A stretch of DNA of 64,000 nt from Girardinichthys multiradiatus (lineage: Eukaryota; Chordata; Actinopteri; Cyprinodontiformes; Goodeidae): the NCBI RefSeq assembly GCF_021462225.1, contig NC_061794.1:46333414-46397413 (forward strand), read 5' to 3'. The stretch's first letter is position 1, and every line of letters begins with the position of its first letter. The translations under genes were made by a program, and so were the position numbers. The notes under the pieces were generated by a model. The model worked only from the letters and a program-made list of their open reading frames with translations. It was not told where the DNA came from and searched no databases. Shown one piece after another: positions 27,501-33,789 of the stretch.

Positions 27501-30500
27501 TCCTTCTCCATGGCCTCACCGAACACCTCCCATGGTTCACTCGGACTCTATGTCTCCAACATCCCCCGGGATCTGGTCAAAGCTCTGCCGGAGGTGGAAC
27601 TTGAATACGTCCCTGGCCGAGGCCTCTGCCAGATGTTCCCAGCAGACCCTCACTATGCGTTTGGGCCTGCCAAGTCTGTCCAGCTTTCTCCTCCTCCAGC
27701 GGATCCAACTCACCACCAGGTGGTGATCAGTGGACAGCTCAGCCCCTCTCTTCACCCGAGTGTCCAAGGTCTGATGATACGACAACAAAGTCGATCATCG
27801 ACCTCCTGCCTAGGATGTCCTGGTGCCAAGTGCAATGATGGACACCCTTATGTTTGAACATGGTGTTCGTTATGGACAATCCGTGACTAGCACAGAAGTC
27901 CAATAACAAAACACCACTCGGATTCAGATCGGGGAGGCCATTCCTCCCGATCACGCCTCTCCAGGTGTCACTGTCGTTTCCCACGTGGGCGTTGAAGTCC
28001 CCCAGCAGAATAATGGAGTCCCCAGGAGGGGCACTATCCAGCACCCCCGACAGGGACACCAAGAAGGCCGGGTACTCCGCACTACCGCTTGGCCCGTAGG
28101 CTGAAACGACAGTCAGAAACCGGTCCCCAACACGAAGGCGCAAGGATGCGACCCTCTCATCCACTGGGGTAAAGCCCAACACGAGATGGCTGAGCTGGGG
28201 GGCAACAAGCAAACCCACCCCGGCCCGCCGCCTCTCTCCACGGGCCACTCCAGAGTAGGAGAGGGTCCAGCCTTTCTCGAGGAGATGGGTACCAGAACCC
28301 ACGCTGTGTGTGGAGGCGAACCCGACTATTTCTAGTCAATATCTCTCGACCTCCCGCACAAGCTCAGGCTCCTTCCCCCCAGTGAGGTGACATTCCACGT
28401 CCCTAGAGCCAGCCTAAGCATCCGGGGATCGGGCCGCCGAGGTCTCCACCTTCATCGGTTGCCCTATCCTCTTTGCAACAGTCCCTCACGGTTACCCCAG
28501 CAGGTGGTGGGCCCACTGGGGGATGGCCTCGTGTCTCTCTTTCGCAAGGAGCAACCCAGCCACCAGGCACTCTCTGATGGGTCCCGACCCCAGGCCTGGC
28601 TCCAAGGTCGACCCCGGCTCCGCCGTACCGGGCGAAGTCACGTGCCTCGTTATTTTAGTCCTCATGAGGGTACCAATTCATCTAAATTTTGAATAAATGT
28701 GAAAAATTACTAATTGAGACCAATTAATCTAAACAGAATGAAAATGATTATCTCTCCCTCCTCTTTCTGTGATTCCCAGTGGAAATCTGAACATCTTCAG
28801 CTCCAATGCCTGTTTTTTTTTTTTTGTTAGACCTAAGTCTACACATTGTACATTATTTCAGGTCTCGTTAACGTCTTTCTTTTCACTCTTGCAGCGACTC
28901 TTATGTCACAGATTACTGCATCCTCTCCACCCTGCGTGCACTTTCTTCTTCACATCTTTTGTGGTTGTTTTGTATGGTTGACCCCAGGTACTTAAAGTCA
29001 TCCACCTTCAGATCCTCCCTCTTCCACCTGTCTCTTTTTCATTCATCCATTTATTCATTCATTTCCACTTTTATAAACTGCCAAAAGAAAATGATATATA
29101 CTATATTCAAACAAACACTGTTTTAATGATTTTTAAACCAAATTATTCTTCCACCAAATAATTCTGGCTGGAAAACACAACACTCTGATTTATAGAATGT
29201 TTTATATGGAAATGACATTGTTATGGCCCCCAACCCACTGTAGTCCCTAGTGAAAACAAATTATTTGTACTGTGTGTAAATAAGAGGTTTAAAGAAATCT
29301 CCCCGTAATAAAACATCAGGTTTCTTGTCTTTCTGATGGCTGCAATTAGCTTTACTTTGTTTGGCTAAATTTGTCCTTTTAAATATGAGGTATTATCCTT
29401 TCTCATGAACTAGATGTATAATAAATACAGGCATAACATGGTATTTCCATGACCTCTACATTTTAAACATCAAAGTTCTTTTAATGTGGAAAAGACTGTT
29501 TTGGTCTTGGCTTTGCCCTGACTGGCCCTTAGCTGGAAAGCTAATCTGTTTCATAATTTTTGCATGAGAAGACTTCATGAATGAAACATTGTGTGACACT
29601 TCAAAGCGAACATTTCTGCATCACAGAAAGGAGTTTTAAACAGAAGGTAAGCCAAATGAACATATTCTCAGTCCTAAAATCTCCAAATACGTCTTCTGTC
29701 ATATATCTGAATAAAAAAGGCACTTATAGAAGCGATAAACCTATACAACATAAAGCTAACTGATTTACTCTGCAGAGTTTTAATCATTTATGAAATTCTA
29801 CAATGGAAATTAAAGTTGACACTAACCAAGAATTATAAAATTTATGCTAATGTCTGTTTAAATGCAAGTTATAATATATTACACCATATGTCCATGTTAC
29901 TAAAAAATATCACATGTTTGTGTTCTTGTCAACAGTAAAGAGCCATCACCAACATTTAATACAACAATGAAAATCACTTACAGCGGGGTATGTTATCTGT
30001 CCTCACGACAGCGTGAAAGAAGAAAGAGAGAAGAAACAGACATGTTTGATATGTTTCAGACTCAGTCCTCTGAACTGCAGCTGCTATCATGGCTTATGTG
30101 CACCTTTCACAGTAAACATGTAGCTCAGTTTTAGCCCTGTCAACAGAGTTGAACATTTGGACTGTGGCCCTGTACAGATCGAGCTCTTATGCTGCTAAAT
30201 CAACACAAATAAAGGTGTCCAACGTTACCTCTGAATGTGGCTGTCACTGTCCTGAAAAGGTTCAGTTAGGTCACCCAGAACCAATGAAAGTGCCAGATCT
30301 GAACAGGACCTTTGACCTTAAACAGGATCAAAATGTGACTGAATGCAGTTGATACTGGGTTCATAAGCTTACACATGTTGACTCAACAATTTACGAACTT
30401 CATCTTACTCTGCTATGCACTGCTGACTGATTAATGTGTGTTTGTCTCAGTTAAATCAGATGAACATTAAAGGTGACCGATTATACTTTCTTTTAGTCGT

Positions 30501-32226
30501 GAAGAATAAAATGCAAATGCAAATAGGATGATTGATTGACCCATAAATAAAATTAGTAAACAATCCAGCCACATTCTTAAAATGAAAAAGCATTTCTGGA
30601 AATACTTTTTCATTTGAAATATGGTAACGAATTGCTTCCATAAAAAGGCCAGCCAGCGAGACGTGATCCTCTACTGGAAACCAAGTGGGTGGAGCTCCAC
30701 TTCAGTTGCTAGTCGGAGGCGGGACTCAGGTAACGTTGCTAGGTGCCAGTGTAAGTGTGACGTCACAATTACACTGGCTTTTGACACCGTGCGTTTTCTA
30801 GAAAACATAAAACATTAATTTATAGCAAAAAATGTCTGAATGTTTGTTTTTTTGCATTTGGACTTTTTGTTGAAGCATTAGAGACCCAAACGGAAGTATA
30901 AAAATGATCAAAAAGGGAATTTTGCATAATAGGTCCCTTTTAACTGCTCTGTTTGGGTGTATGTGTGCTTGTGCTAAACGTTTATCACATACAAACTGCA
31001 ACCTAAGTGAAAAACTTAGTAAAGTTACAAGCGCTGCTTTAGTGAGAGCAAAAAAAGCTTACACTGCAACTTTAAACTGCAAAGCCTGAAAAGGTCAACA
31101 TTTTCTGAAATTTTGTCTTGTTACAACCACAAACCTTATATTTCAGCACAAATAGGCATTAAACTGTGAAGTGGCAGGAAAAGATAAATGGTTTTATGAA
31201 TAGATAATCTGAAAAGGGCTCCATGCATGTGTACTCAGCCCCCTATACTCTGTTACCCTAAATAAAACCCAGTGCAACCAACGTTGTCAGATGTCACCTA
31301 ATTTGTAAATGGTGAATAAATTAATGTGTAAAATTCAACCTCAGCATGAATGTATCTGCTGCTTCAAGACAGCTGAGAACATCAACAACATCATTTAGAG
31401 CATCTCAAGCAGATCTGTTTAATCCATCATCTGAACATGGAGACACGCTACTAAGCACCTGTATGGAAGGATGGTAAGAAGAAGGTCATTGTTGAATGTC
31501 ATAAGGAGGCCTTCTTGCAGTTTCCCAGAAGTCATGTAGGGGACGCACCAAACATGAAAGGAGTTAAATCCAGGACAATCCTGGAAGAAAATCTGTTTGA
31601 GGCTGCAAAGGACTTGAGACTGGGGTGGAGGTTCAACTTCCAGCAGGACAACGACCCTGAACATACCACCAGAGCTACAATGGGATGTTTTCAACTGGAC
31701 AACACACTTTTGACATTTTTATTTTTAAAATGTATGCATCTTTTTTCTCCACTTCACAATTATGCAATATTTTATGTTTGTTTAATACATAAAAACCCAA
31801 TGAAATATCTTTGAGTTTTGGTTGTATTAAGACATAAGGGGTGAGAATATTTTTGCTAGGCTCTGAATGTGTCTCTGTTTGTGTTTTTATGTCAATGGAT
31901 GGGCGGGGTGGGGGTGTGGCATGCCACTGGTGAGGGACGGAGGAAAGCGGTGGTGGGTCTTTGGGGTAAAGACGTCCAAACTGTTAAAGTCACACTTCCC
32001 CACTGGATTTCATCAAACTGTGTCAAGGAAATACTGTGTGGGGAAAACCACTTTTTGTTTTTCTGAAAATATTTCCAGACATGTTTGCTGTGGAGCAGTA
32101 CTCACAGTGTTCCGGAATGCTGATAGCTCCCTGAGCAAGCAGGAAGGACAAAGGCAGGAGGATCAGGGGGAGAACAGGGGAGTATGGCCCCCTACAGCCA
32201 ATCCACGGACGCTGTGACACGAACAT
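6283..32226 (-). CDS. l1cam: L1-family neural cell adhesion molecule, 20 coding exons, 3' end outside window
   Basis: Seen: 20 minus-strand exons with GT-AG borders whose phases all close, giving about 940 residues. Order: signal peptide (about 1-34), 5-residue mini-exon, Ig1 (46-139), Ig2 (140-238), Ig3 (240-337), Ig4 (338-429), Ig5 (430-520), Ig6 (521-614), Fn1 (615-717), Fn2 (718-816), Fn3 (817-940). Each Ig domain keeps both core cysteines and is split over two exons, as is each Fn domain. Family knowledge: L1 proteins are type I membrane adhesion molecules on axons that bind homophilically and to other CAMs and integrins, guiding outgrowth and fasciculation. The L1 rather than NrCAM, neurofascin or CHL1 assignment rests on motifs such as RIYWM in Ig2, APYW and WRING in Ig4, FEIKVQAVN and SGED in Fn2, and the 15-nt exon 2. 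Fn4, Fn5, membrane segment and ankyrin-binding tail should lie left of the window. Teleosts have two L1 paralogues; I cannot tell which this is. Confidence 0.93.
6919..7025 (-). CDS. l1cam: l1cam exon 19: first half of fibronectin III domain 3
   Basis: Encodes [20 protein letters not shown], then [15 protein letters not shown]. The (V/K)GHLxGYR motif is conserved in L1-family Fn3 domain 3. Acceptor TTGTCTCAG; the donor AGG|GTACTG keeps phase 0 into exon 20. Confidence 0.9.
7500..8165 (+). mobile_element. Tc1-like transposon relic
   Basis: Contains the DDE-region words of a fish Tc1 family, e.g. GAGACCAAAACTGAACTTTTTGG and TTCCAGCAGGACAACAACC (FQQDN). It ends with a terminal-repeat-like AATGTGACAAAGTATGAAAAC near 8105-8125. 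Frames are broken. It lies in the intron between l1cam exons 19 and 18. Confidence 0.7.
8508..8733 (-). CDS. l1cam: l1cam exon 18: remainder of fibronectin III domain 2
   Basis: Encodes [40 protein letters not shown], then [11 protein letters not shown]. The [12 protein letters not shown] and xGxSGED motifs closely match L1 Fn2. Acceptor CTACTACAG, donor GTATGT. Confidence 0.94.
8821..8891 (-). CDS. l1cam: l1cam exon 17: start of fibronectin III domain 2
   Basis: Encodes [15 protein letters not shown], then GTLLITWD: the NPxNV start and B-strand Trp of L1 Fn2. Acceptor CCCGCAG, donor GTAAGT, phase 0 out; the following intron is only 87 bp. Confidence 0.9.
9175..9381 (-). CDS. l1cam: l1cam exon 16: second half of fibronectin III domain 1
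   Basis: Encodes FIVEGHEQP..., [20 protein letters not shown], then [22 protein letters not shown]...[12 protein letters not shown] is the diagnostic F-G strand pattern of an Fn3 domain. Acceptor CCTTCTAG, donor GTAAAA. Confidence 0.93.
9468..9495. repeat. (GAATA)n microsatellite
   Basis: About five and a half perfect copies of GAATA in the intron between l1cam exons 16 and 15. Confidence 0.9.
9880..10560. mobile_element. degenerate DNA transposon fragment
   Basis: Contains ...CATACCATGATGACTGAGACACCATGCTT and CTTGCTTTCATCAGTCCAGAAAATGTTGCACCA, typical words of fish DNA transposon relics, likely read antisense. No coding frame remains. Family not assigned. Confidence 0.5.
10740..11620. other. 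unclassified intronic sequence, possible old repeat
   Basis: Two minus-strand open frames of about 100 codons (10755-11060 and 11292-11597) lie here, without recognised domains or splice signals in phase with l1cam. GC content is higher than in neighbouring intron sequence, which suggests a transposon relic; I cannot identify it. Confidence 0.35.
11639..11740 (-). CDS. l1cam: l1cam exon 15: first half of fibronectin III domain 1
   Basis: Encodes [20 protein letters not shown], then [13 protein letters not shown]: the proline-rich Ig6-Fn1 hinge followed by the conserved Trp of an Fn3 B strand and the xxHNxPI motif. Acceptor GCCCACAG, donor GTACAA. Confidence 0.9.
12010..12420. mobile_element. 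degenerate DNA transposon fragment
   Basis: Words such as TACTGTCCTGTTGGAACATCCA, CATAATACTACCAACCCCATGCTTCACAG and GTTTGAAAGCGTCACCTTGAC are typical of antisense Tc1-type relics in fish genomes. No frame survives. Confidence 0.55.
12554..12684 (-). CDS. l1cam: l1cam exon 14: second half of Ig6
   Basis: Encodes [15 protein letters not shown], then [20 protein letters not shown], with the second Ig6 cysteine. Acceptor GTTTTAG, donor GTATGG, phases 2 in and 1 out. Confidence 0.92.
13728..13878 (-). CDS. l1cam: l1cam exon 13: first half of Ig6
   Basis: Encodes [28 protein letters not shown] and [14 protein letters not shown], with the first cysteine and tryptophan of Ig6. The triplet after the Trp is KKD; human L1 has RGD there. 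Acceptor TTTCTCAG, donor GTAAAC; the split Lys codon AA|G joins YTFFKNN. Confidence 0.9.
14121..14281 (-). CDS. l1cam: l1cam exon 12: second half of Ig5
   Basis: Encodes [20 protein letters not shown], then [20 protein letters not shown], with the second Ig5 cysteine and sequons NGT, NVT and NIS. Acceptor TTTGTAG, donor GTGAGT. Confidence 0.93.
14690..14960 (+). repeat. interspersed repeat, copy A
   Basis: Shares ordered words with 52510-52765 in the same orientation: ACCTTTAAGCAGGTATT, AACATACTTTACAT, ATCTATATAATGTGTTT and ATAAATGAACTTTT...CAATAATATT. Unclassified; the AAATAAATGAACTTT...AATATTCTAATTTA end resembles transposon termini. Confidence 0.65.
15200..15790. mobile_element. degenerate Tc1-like transposon, antisense
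   Basis: Contains TTCGGCCCGTTCCTCC, GTCATTGTCTGTTTGGAAGACCC and AGCTTCAGCGTCATCTTCACAAGG, which look like antisense transposase words of a fish Tc1-type element. Heavily mutated. Confidence 0.5.
15791..16519. other. no gene recognised; intronic sequence
   Basis: Intron between l1cam exons 12 and 11. No feature found; words near 15990-16270 hint at another old Tc1-type fragment. Confidence 0.4.
16520..16800 (+). repeat. degenerate tandem unit ACAGG(T/C)TACTTT, short array
   Basis: Several diverged copies of a unit about 25-30 bases long appear: ACAGGCTACGTTCCAGGAACTT, ACAGGCTACTTTACTAGAACTT, TAGGCTACTTTCCAAGAACC, ACAGGTTATCTTTT. The same unit makes the longer array at 33790-34810. Confidence 0.65.
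16998..17109 (-). CDS. l1cam: l1cam exon 11: first half of Ig5
   Basis: Encodes [20 protein letters not shown], then [15 protein letters not shown], with the first cysteine and the (S/A)FGxPxPxxxW motif of L1 Ig5. The Trp codon is split TG|G across the intron. Donor GTGAGA; the preceding intron is 125 bp. Confidence 0.92.
17235..17378 (-). CDS. l1cam: l1cam exon 10: second half of Ig4
   Basis: Encodes [20 protein letters not shown], then [20 protein letters not shown] with the second cysteine of Ig4. Acceptor TGTGCAG, donor GTACGG, phases 1 in and 1 out. Confidence 0.92.
17465..18080 (+). repeat. pyrimidine-rich tract
   Basis: About 600 bases strongly biased to T and C on the plus strand (many TTTCTTTT, TTTATTTA, CTCTCTCC runs), purine-rich in the l1cam transcript. 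It sits in the intron between exons 10 and 9. No open frame is meaningful here. Confidence 0.75.
18412..18543 (-). CDS. l1cam: l1cam exon 9: first half of Ig4
   Basis: Encodes [29 protein letters not shown] and [15 protein letters not shown], the PGET.RLDC pattern and WRING are L1-type. Acceptor TTCTAG; the donor ACAG|GTGGGA is chosen because it keeps the reading phase into exon 10. Confidence 0.92.
18745..19110. mobile_element. Tc1/mariner-type relic, antisense
   Basis: Starts with CCGGCCTCTTCATTAGGTACACCTTGCTAAG, a frequent fish repeat. It continues with antisense transposase words (TTCCACCACATT, CTGGTAACTCTGGAGGCCATTGGAGTCCAGTGAACTCATT). No frame survives. Confidence 0.7.
19206..19390 (-). 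CDS. l1cam: l1cam exon 8: second half of Ig3
   Basis: Encodes [19 protein letters not shown]..., then [20 protein letters not shown] with the second cysteine of Ig3. EDDGEYxCxAxN is the L1-family F-strand pattern. Acceptor TCTGCAG, donor GTAGGC, phases 2 in and 1 out. Confidence 0.93.
19620..20400 (+). mobile_element. diverged LINE reverse-transcriptase 3' half
   Basis: The plus strand shows decayed matches to the C-terminal half of the same fish LINE family as 55699-56938: GGTGATGATGTTATACTG (FADDV region), GAACAGGAGATAAGCAGATTGATGG, CAGAACTAAGCCAGAAGGTGAAGTT, and GCATCTGACACCTCCAGCCGGAGG. Many indels. It lies between l1cam exons 8 and 7. Confidence 0.6.
20560..20674 (-). CDS. l1cam: l1cam exon 7: Ig2-Ig3 linker and first half of Ig3
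   Basis: Encodes [20 protein letters not shown], then the first half of Ig3 ([14 protein letters not shown]). The open frame on the opposite strand here is a shadow. Acceptor TACCCAG, donor GTAAGA. The last codon CT|G joins PTPKVEW of the next exon, giving the L1-type CIxxGxPTP motif. Confidence 0.9.
21146..21316 (-). CDS. l1cam: l1cam exon 6: second half of Ig2
   Basis: Encodes [20 protein letters not shown], then [16 protein letters not shown], with the second cysteine of Ig2 and the (D)ERV..G.(N/D)GNLYF motif of the L1 family. It ends LTVQS with phase 1 into a GTAAGT donor. The preceding intron is only 204 bp. Confidence 0.93.
21521..21643 (-). CDS. l1cam: l1cam exon 5: first half of Ig2
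   Basis: Encodes [10 protein letters not shown]..., then ILTCNPP...PPRIYWM with the first cysteine and tryptophan of Ig2. CNPP followed by RIYWM is highly characteristic of L1 Ig2. Acceptor GTCTCAG, donor GTCAGT. Confidence 0.92.
21700..22830. other. no gene recognised; intronic sequence
   Basis: Intron between l1cam exons 5 and 4. One plus-strand open frame (22065-22352, 95 codons) has no recognised domain and no supporting splice or start context. Confidence 0.4.
22830..22960 (+). mobile_element. fragment of a LINE 3' region
   Basis: TTTGTGTCTTCTCAACCCCAAGCCAGTTGTGGCAGGTGGCCACTCATACTGAG matches, with changes, the 3' region at 57455-57520 in the same orientation. Confidence 0.6.
23265..23968 (+). 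mobile_element. candidate solo LTR of an LTR retroelement
   Basis: About 704 bases bounded by TGTCA...TGACA inverted termini. It has a TATA-like AGTATATGAAG near 23379, a polyadenylation-like AAAAATAAATA near 23888, and a GC-richer middle. The tail TCTGTCTCTGGTTGTTCTCTGCATGTGGGTC occurs in fish LTR elements. No gag or pol is present on either side. I see no convincing target duplication, so the ends are approximate. Confidence 0.6.
24452..24630 (-). CDS. l1cam: l1cam exon 4: second half of Ig1
   Basis: Encodes [10 protein letters not shown]..., a variable loop, then [19 protein letters not shown] with the second Ig1 cysteine. The GFYQCFASN and GTAM stretch is typical of L1 Ig1. Acceptor GTCTTTAG, donor GTGAGT, phases 2 in and 1 out. 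Confidence 0.92.
24925..25107 (-). mobile_element. tRNA-derived SINE
   Basis: On the minus strand it begins GCGTCGCTGGTGGTGTAGGGGTTAAG (A-box-like) and has GGTTCGAGTC (B box, 25028-25037), the two internal promoter boxes of a tRNA gene. A T/C-rich tRNA-unrelated body and a tail near 24930 follow. Not a functional tRNA: no acceptor or anticodon stems can be drawn. Confidence 0.8.
25110..26258. other. no gene recognised; intronic sequence
   Basis: Intron between l1cam exons 4 and 3, AT-rich, no recognisable repeat or frame. Confidence 0.5.
26259..26361 (-). CDS. l1cam: l1cam exon 3: first half of Ig1
   Basis: Reads [13 protein letters not shown]..., then [11 protein letters not shown] with the first core cysteine of Ig1. 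Acceptor TTTTCAG, donor GTGAGT, phases 1 in and 2 out. The split codon CA|C continues into IRWVKDG of the next exon, aligning with the CEASGKP...FRWTRDG region of mammalian L1. Confidence 0.9.
26490..26847 (-). mobile_element. tRNA-derived SINE (GGTGGCACAGTTGG family)
   Basis: Read on the minus strand it starts GGCTGCACGGTGGCACAGTTGG (perfect A box at 26825-26837). It carries GGTTCAACTC (B box at 26784-26793), continues through GCATGCGTGGGTTCTCTCC and AGGCACCAGCTCCCCCATG, and ends in AGAAAATGGATGG. A decayed copy is at 39480-39715. Confidence 0.8.
26869..28720 (-). mobile_element. internally deleted non-LTR retrotransposon (LINE copy 1)
   Basis: Minus-strand element with a 10-bp target duplication, CAATTAATCT at 26859-26868 and 28721-28730. 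From 28302 down to 27739 it encodes an APE-type endonuclease: [20 protein letters not shown], then [15 protein letters not shown] and [12 protein letters not shown]. After frameshifts the reverse transcriptase N-terminus follows ([32 protein letters not shown]). The frame then jumps directly to the element's C-terminal tail ([13 protein letters not shown]), so the catalytic FADD region is deleted. It ends GAGTACGAG next to the duplication. It lies in the intron between l1cam exons 3 and 2. Clade (RTE/Rex3-like or CR1/L2-like) not assigned. Confidence 0.85.
28850..29035 (-). mobile_element. LINE reverse-transcriptase relic of another family
   Basis: On the minus strand it reads [15 protein letters not shown] followed by ICD-like residues, the thumb-side motif of non-LTR reverse transcriptases. 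Short and broken. Confidence 0.55.
29040..29981. other. no gene recognised; intronic sequence
   Basis: AT-rich intron sequence next to the l1cam mini-exon, no recognised repeat. Confidence 0.5.
29982..29996 (-). CDS. l1cam: l1cam 15-nt mini-exon (exon 2)
   Basis: The 15 bases ATAACATACCCCGCT are flanked by an AG acceptor behind a pyrimidine tract and by a GTAAGT donor. With the split flanking codons it reads Y-N-I-P-R; skipping it joins T to TG, giving a Leu codon, so both forms stay in frame. Known biology: mammalian L1 exon 2 is also 15 nt, encodes YEGHH just before Ig1 and is included in neurons but skipped elsewhere. Inference: the same alternative splice exists here. A mini-exon this small cannot be proved without transcripts. 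Confidence 0.75.
30467..30943. mobile_element. MITE with TTAA ends (piggyBac-like target)
   Basis: The ends are TTAAAGGTGACCGATTATAC and, inverted, TTAAAAGGGACCTATTATGC: imperfect terminal repeats flanked by TTAA at both sides. About 477 bp without coding capacity, in the intron between l1cam exons 2 and 1. TTAA duplication is typical of piggyBac-type elements; the family is inferred. Confidence 0.6.
31090..31860 (+). mobile_element. internally deleted Tc1-like transposon
   Basis: The left end has AAATTTTGTCTTGTTACAACC; the right end has GGTTGTATTAAGACATAAGG, a diverged inverted match. Inside are transposase pieces such as TGGAGGTTCAACTTCCAGCAGGACAACGACC (FQQDND). The N-terminal part and most of the C-terminal part are missing. 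Confidence 0.7.
32106..32226 (-). CDS. l1cam: l1cam coding exon 1: start codon and signal peptide
   Basis: The ATG at 32226 is preceded by an in-frame TAA two codons upstream, which fixes it as the first usable start, and has a purine at -3. About 16 polar residues precede a hydrophobic core ([14 protein letters not shown]), then a small-residue region AQGA that fits signal peptidase cleavage, then ISIPEH. The donor is GTGAGT and the exon ends in phase 1. In mammalian L1 the first coding exon has the same composition and ends just before the 15-nt exon. The 5' UTR boundary of this exon is not resolved. Confidence 0.88.
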
Positions 32227-32446
32227 CTCTTAATGTCCCATCAAAAGTGACAGAAAACACCAGAACACTCATCAACACAGGACAACACAGACCCTCCCAG
32301 TTTATGCACCAAGCCAGACACACTCTCCAGTGAGACCCACTGGAGGGCGGTGAAGGGTTAACAATAGCGCGCCTTAATTTGGTTCTGCGCAGGATTTGCT
32401 TTTGTGTTGTGACTGGGGATCCTGAAGCTGCTTGCTTCTGTCTTAC

Positions 32447-32475
32447 GTTTCCACAATCCCTCCTTCTGTAGCCAA
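32447..32475 (-). other. candidate small 5' UTR exon of l1cam
   Basis: On the minus strand a strong acceptor (pyrimidine-rich run ending TCTCCACAG) is followed 29 bases later by GTAAGA. It lies about 220 bases upstream of the start codon. L1 genes have noncoding 5' exons, but nothing here proves transcription, and the matching acceptor before the ATG exon is weak. Confidence 0.25.
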
Positions 32476-32479
32476 CTGT

Positions 32480-33785
32480 GGAGAAACAAAAAAATAAGAA
32501 GAAAGGAGGAGGAAGGAAGGAGGAGGGAGAGAGGAGCATGGGGGTTGACCGAGAGAACAAAGGCCGGGGCACATGGGACAGGAAAAGACAGACATAAAGG
32601 AAAGATCATTAATTTCATCTAACAAGACAAACAATTTATTCAAATGAACAATTATGCCTCATAAAAAATTCAAAACTGCTTCTGAATGTGAAACAACAAA
32701 TCTAAATATTTAAAAAGAGTTTTATCTTCAAATTAACACTGAAGAGGGCTGTGTGTTTCAGGGATAAGAATATTAAAAAGATGAAGGAGTGAACTCATCA
32801 AGATAAAGTCCAGCTCAGATCAAAGCAGCAGAAAACATCTTCCCCACAAATTAGATGACGATGAGGGATGGAGAGCATGAGTGTTTCTGTCACACTGAAT
32901 ATCCATTCACCTAAACATCTCCTTTGTTCTGGGATGATGACTGGGCCCTGACCCGTGACACTAGGCGTGTCAGGGAATGATAAGAAACACTCATTTCTTC
33001 CATTTGCATCTTTATATCACTGCCTCTGACATGCAGCTTAAACCCATACATTTCTAATTTTTGTAATTTTCTTATTATTTTGAGGAATTACTCGTCACTC
33101 CTCATAAATTATTTGAAATGTTGGTTAAAAACATGCCACTGACATTAATATTTTCTGTTCATTTTGACTCTTCAGTCTAACCTAATTAAAATGTTTAGGA
33201 CCGAGTACAAAGACTTCTGTCTTTTCTGTATTAAACTGGAGAAAATCTGACCCATCCACTCATATATATTATCCAGACTCACTCGGTTACTGCAAGGGAC
33301 TGCTGTCATGTAGTGACTCAGAAATAGGACGCTGTTTGTCATCAGCTTTGTCACAGTAGATGTTTTAACAGTTGGACGGAGGGAGAGCATGGAAACATGG
33401 AATAAAAGTGGCCTGAGAAGGGAGCTTTGAGTGACCCCCCTGAGTGATCTTTGCTTGCTTAGATTTATATTTTCCAGATAAAACAAATATTGTGATTTGG
33501 ATTATTGCATAATAAAAGAGACCAATTAGAGCTGCATCATGATCAAGATATGAAAGCTCTTATTCTTGGACAAATCCTGAAAAGCTTCTCCTTGACCCTG
33601 TCAAATGTGTTAGCATTCCACCTGAAAAGCATTAATTATTTTAAATATATTAGATAATAATTTGTTACAAATGAAGTCTTGTATAATTTGGCCTGCTTTG
33701 GAGGAAAAGTCATAGGTTGCACATAAATAAATCAGTCATCACACAGTCATCTCACAAATGTTATAAAAATAATAAAGAAAAAATG
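32480..33785. other. no gene recognised upstream of l1cam; purine-rich patch at 32488-32540
   Basis: The purine run AAGAAAGGAGGAGGAAGGAAGG lies immediately upstream of the candidate 5' UTR exon. Otherwise AT-rich. A promoter could lie here or further right; no TATA box or CpG island is convincing. Confidence 0.35.
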
Positions 33786-33789
33786 AACC

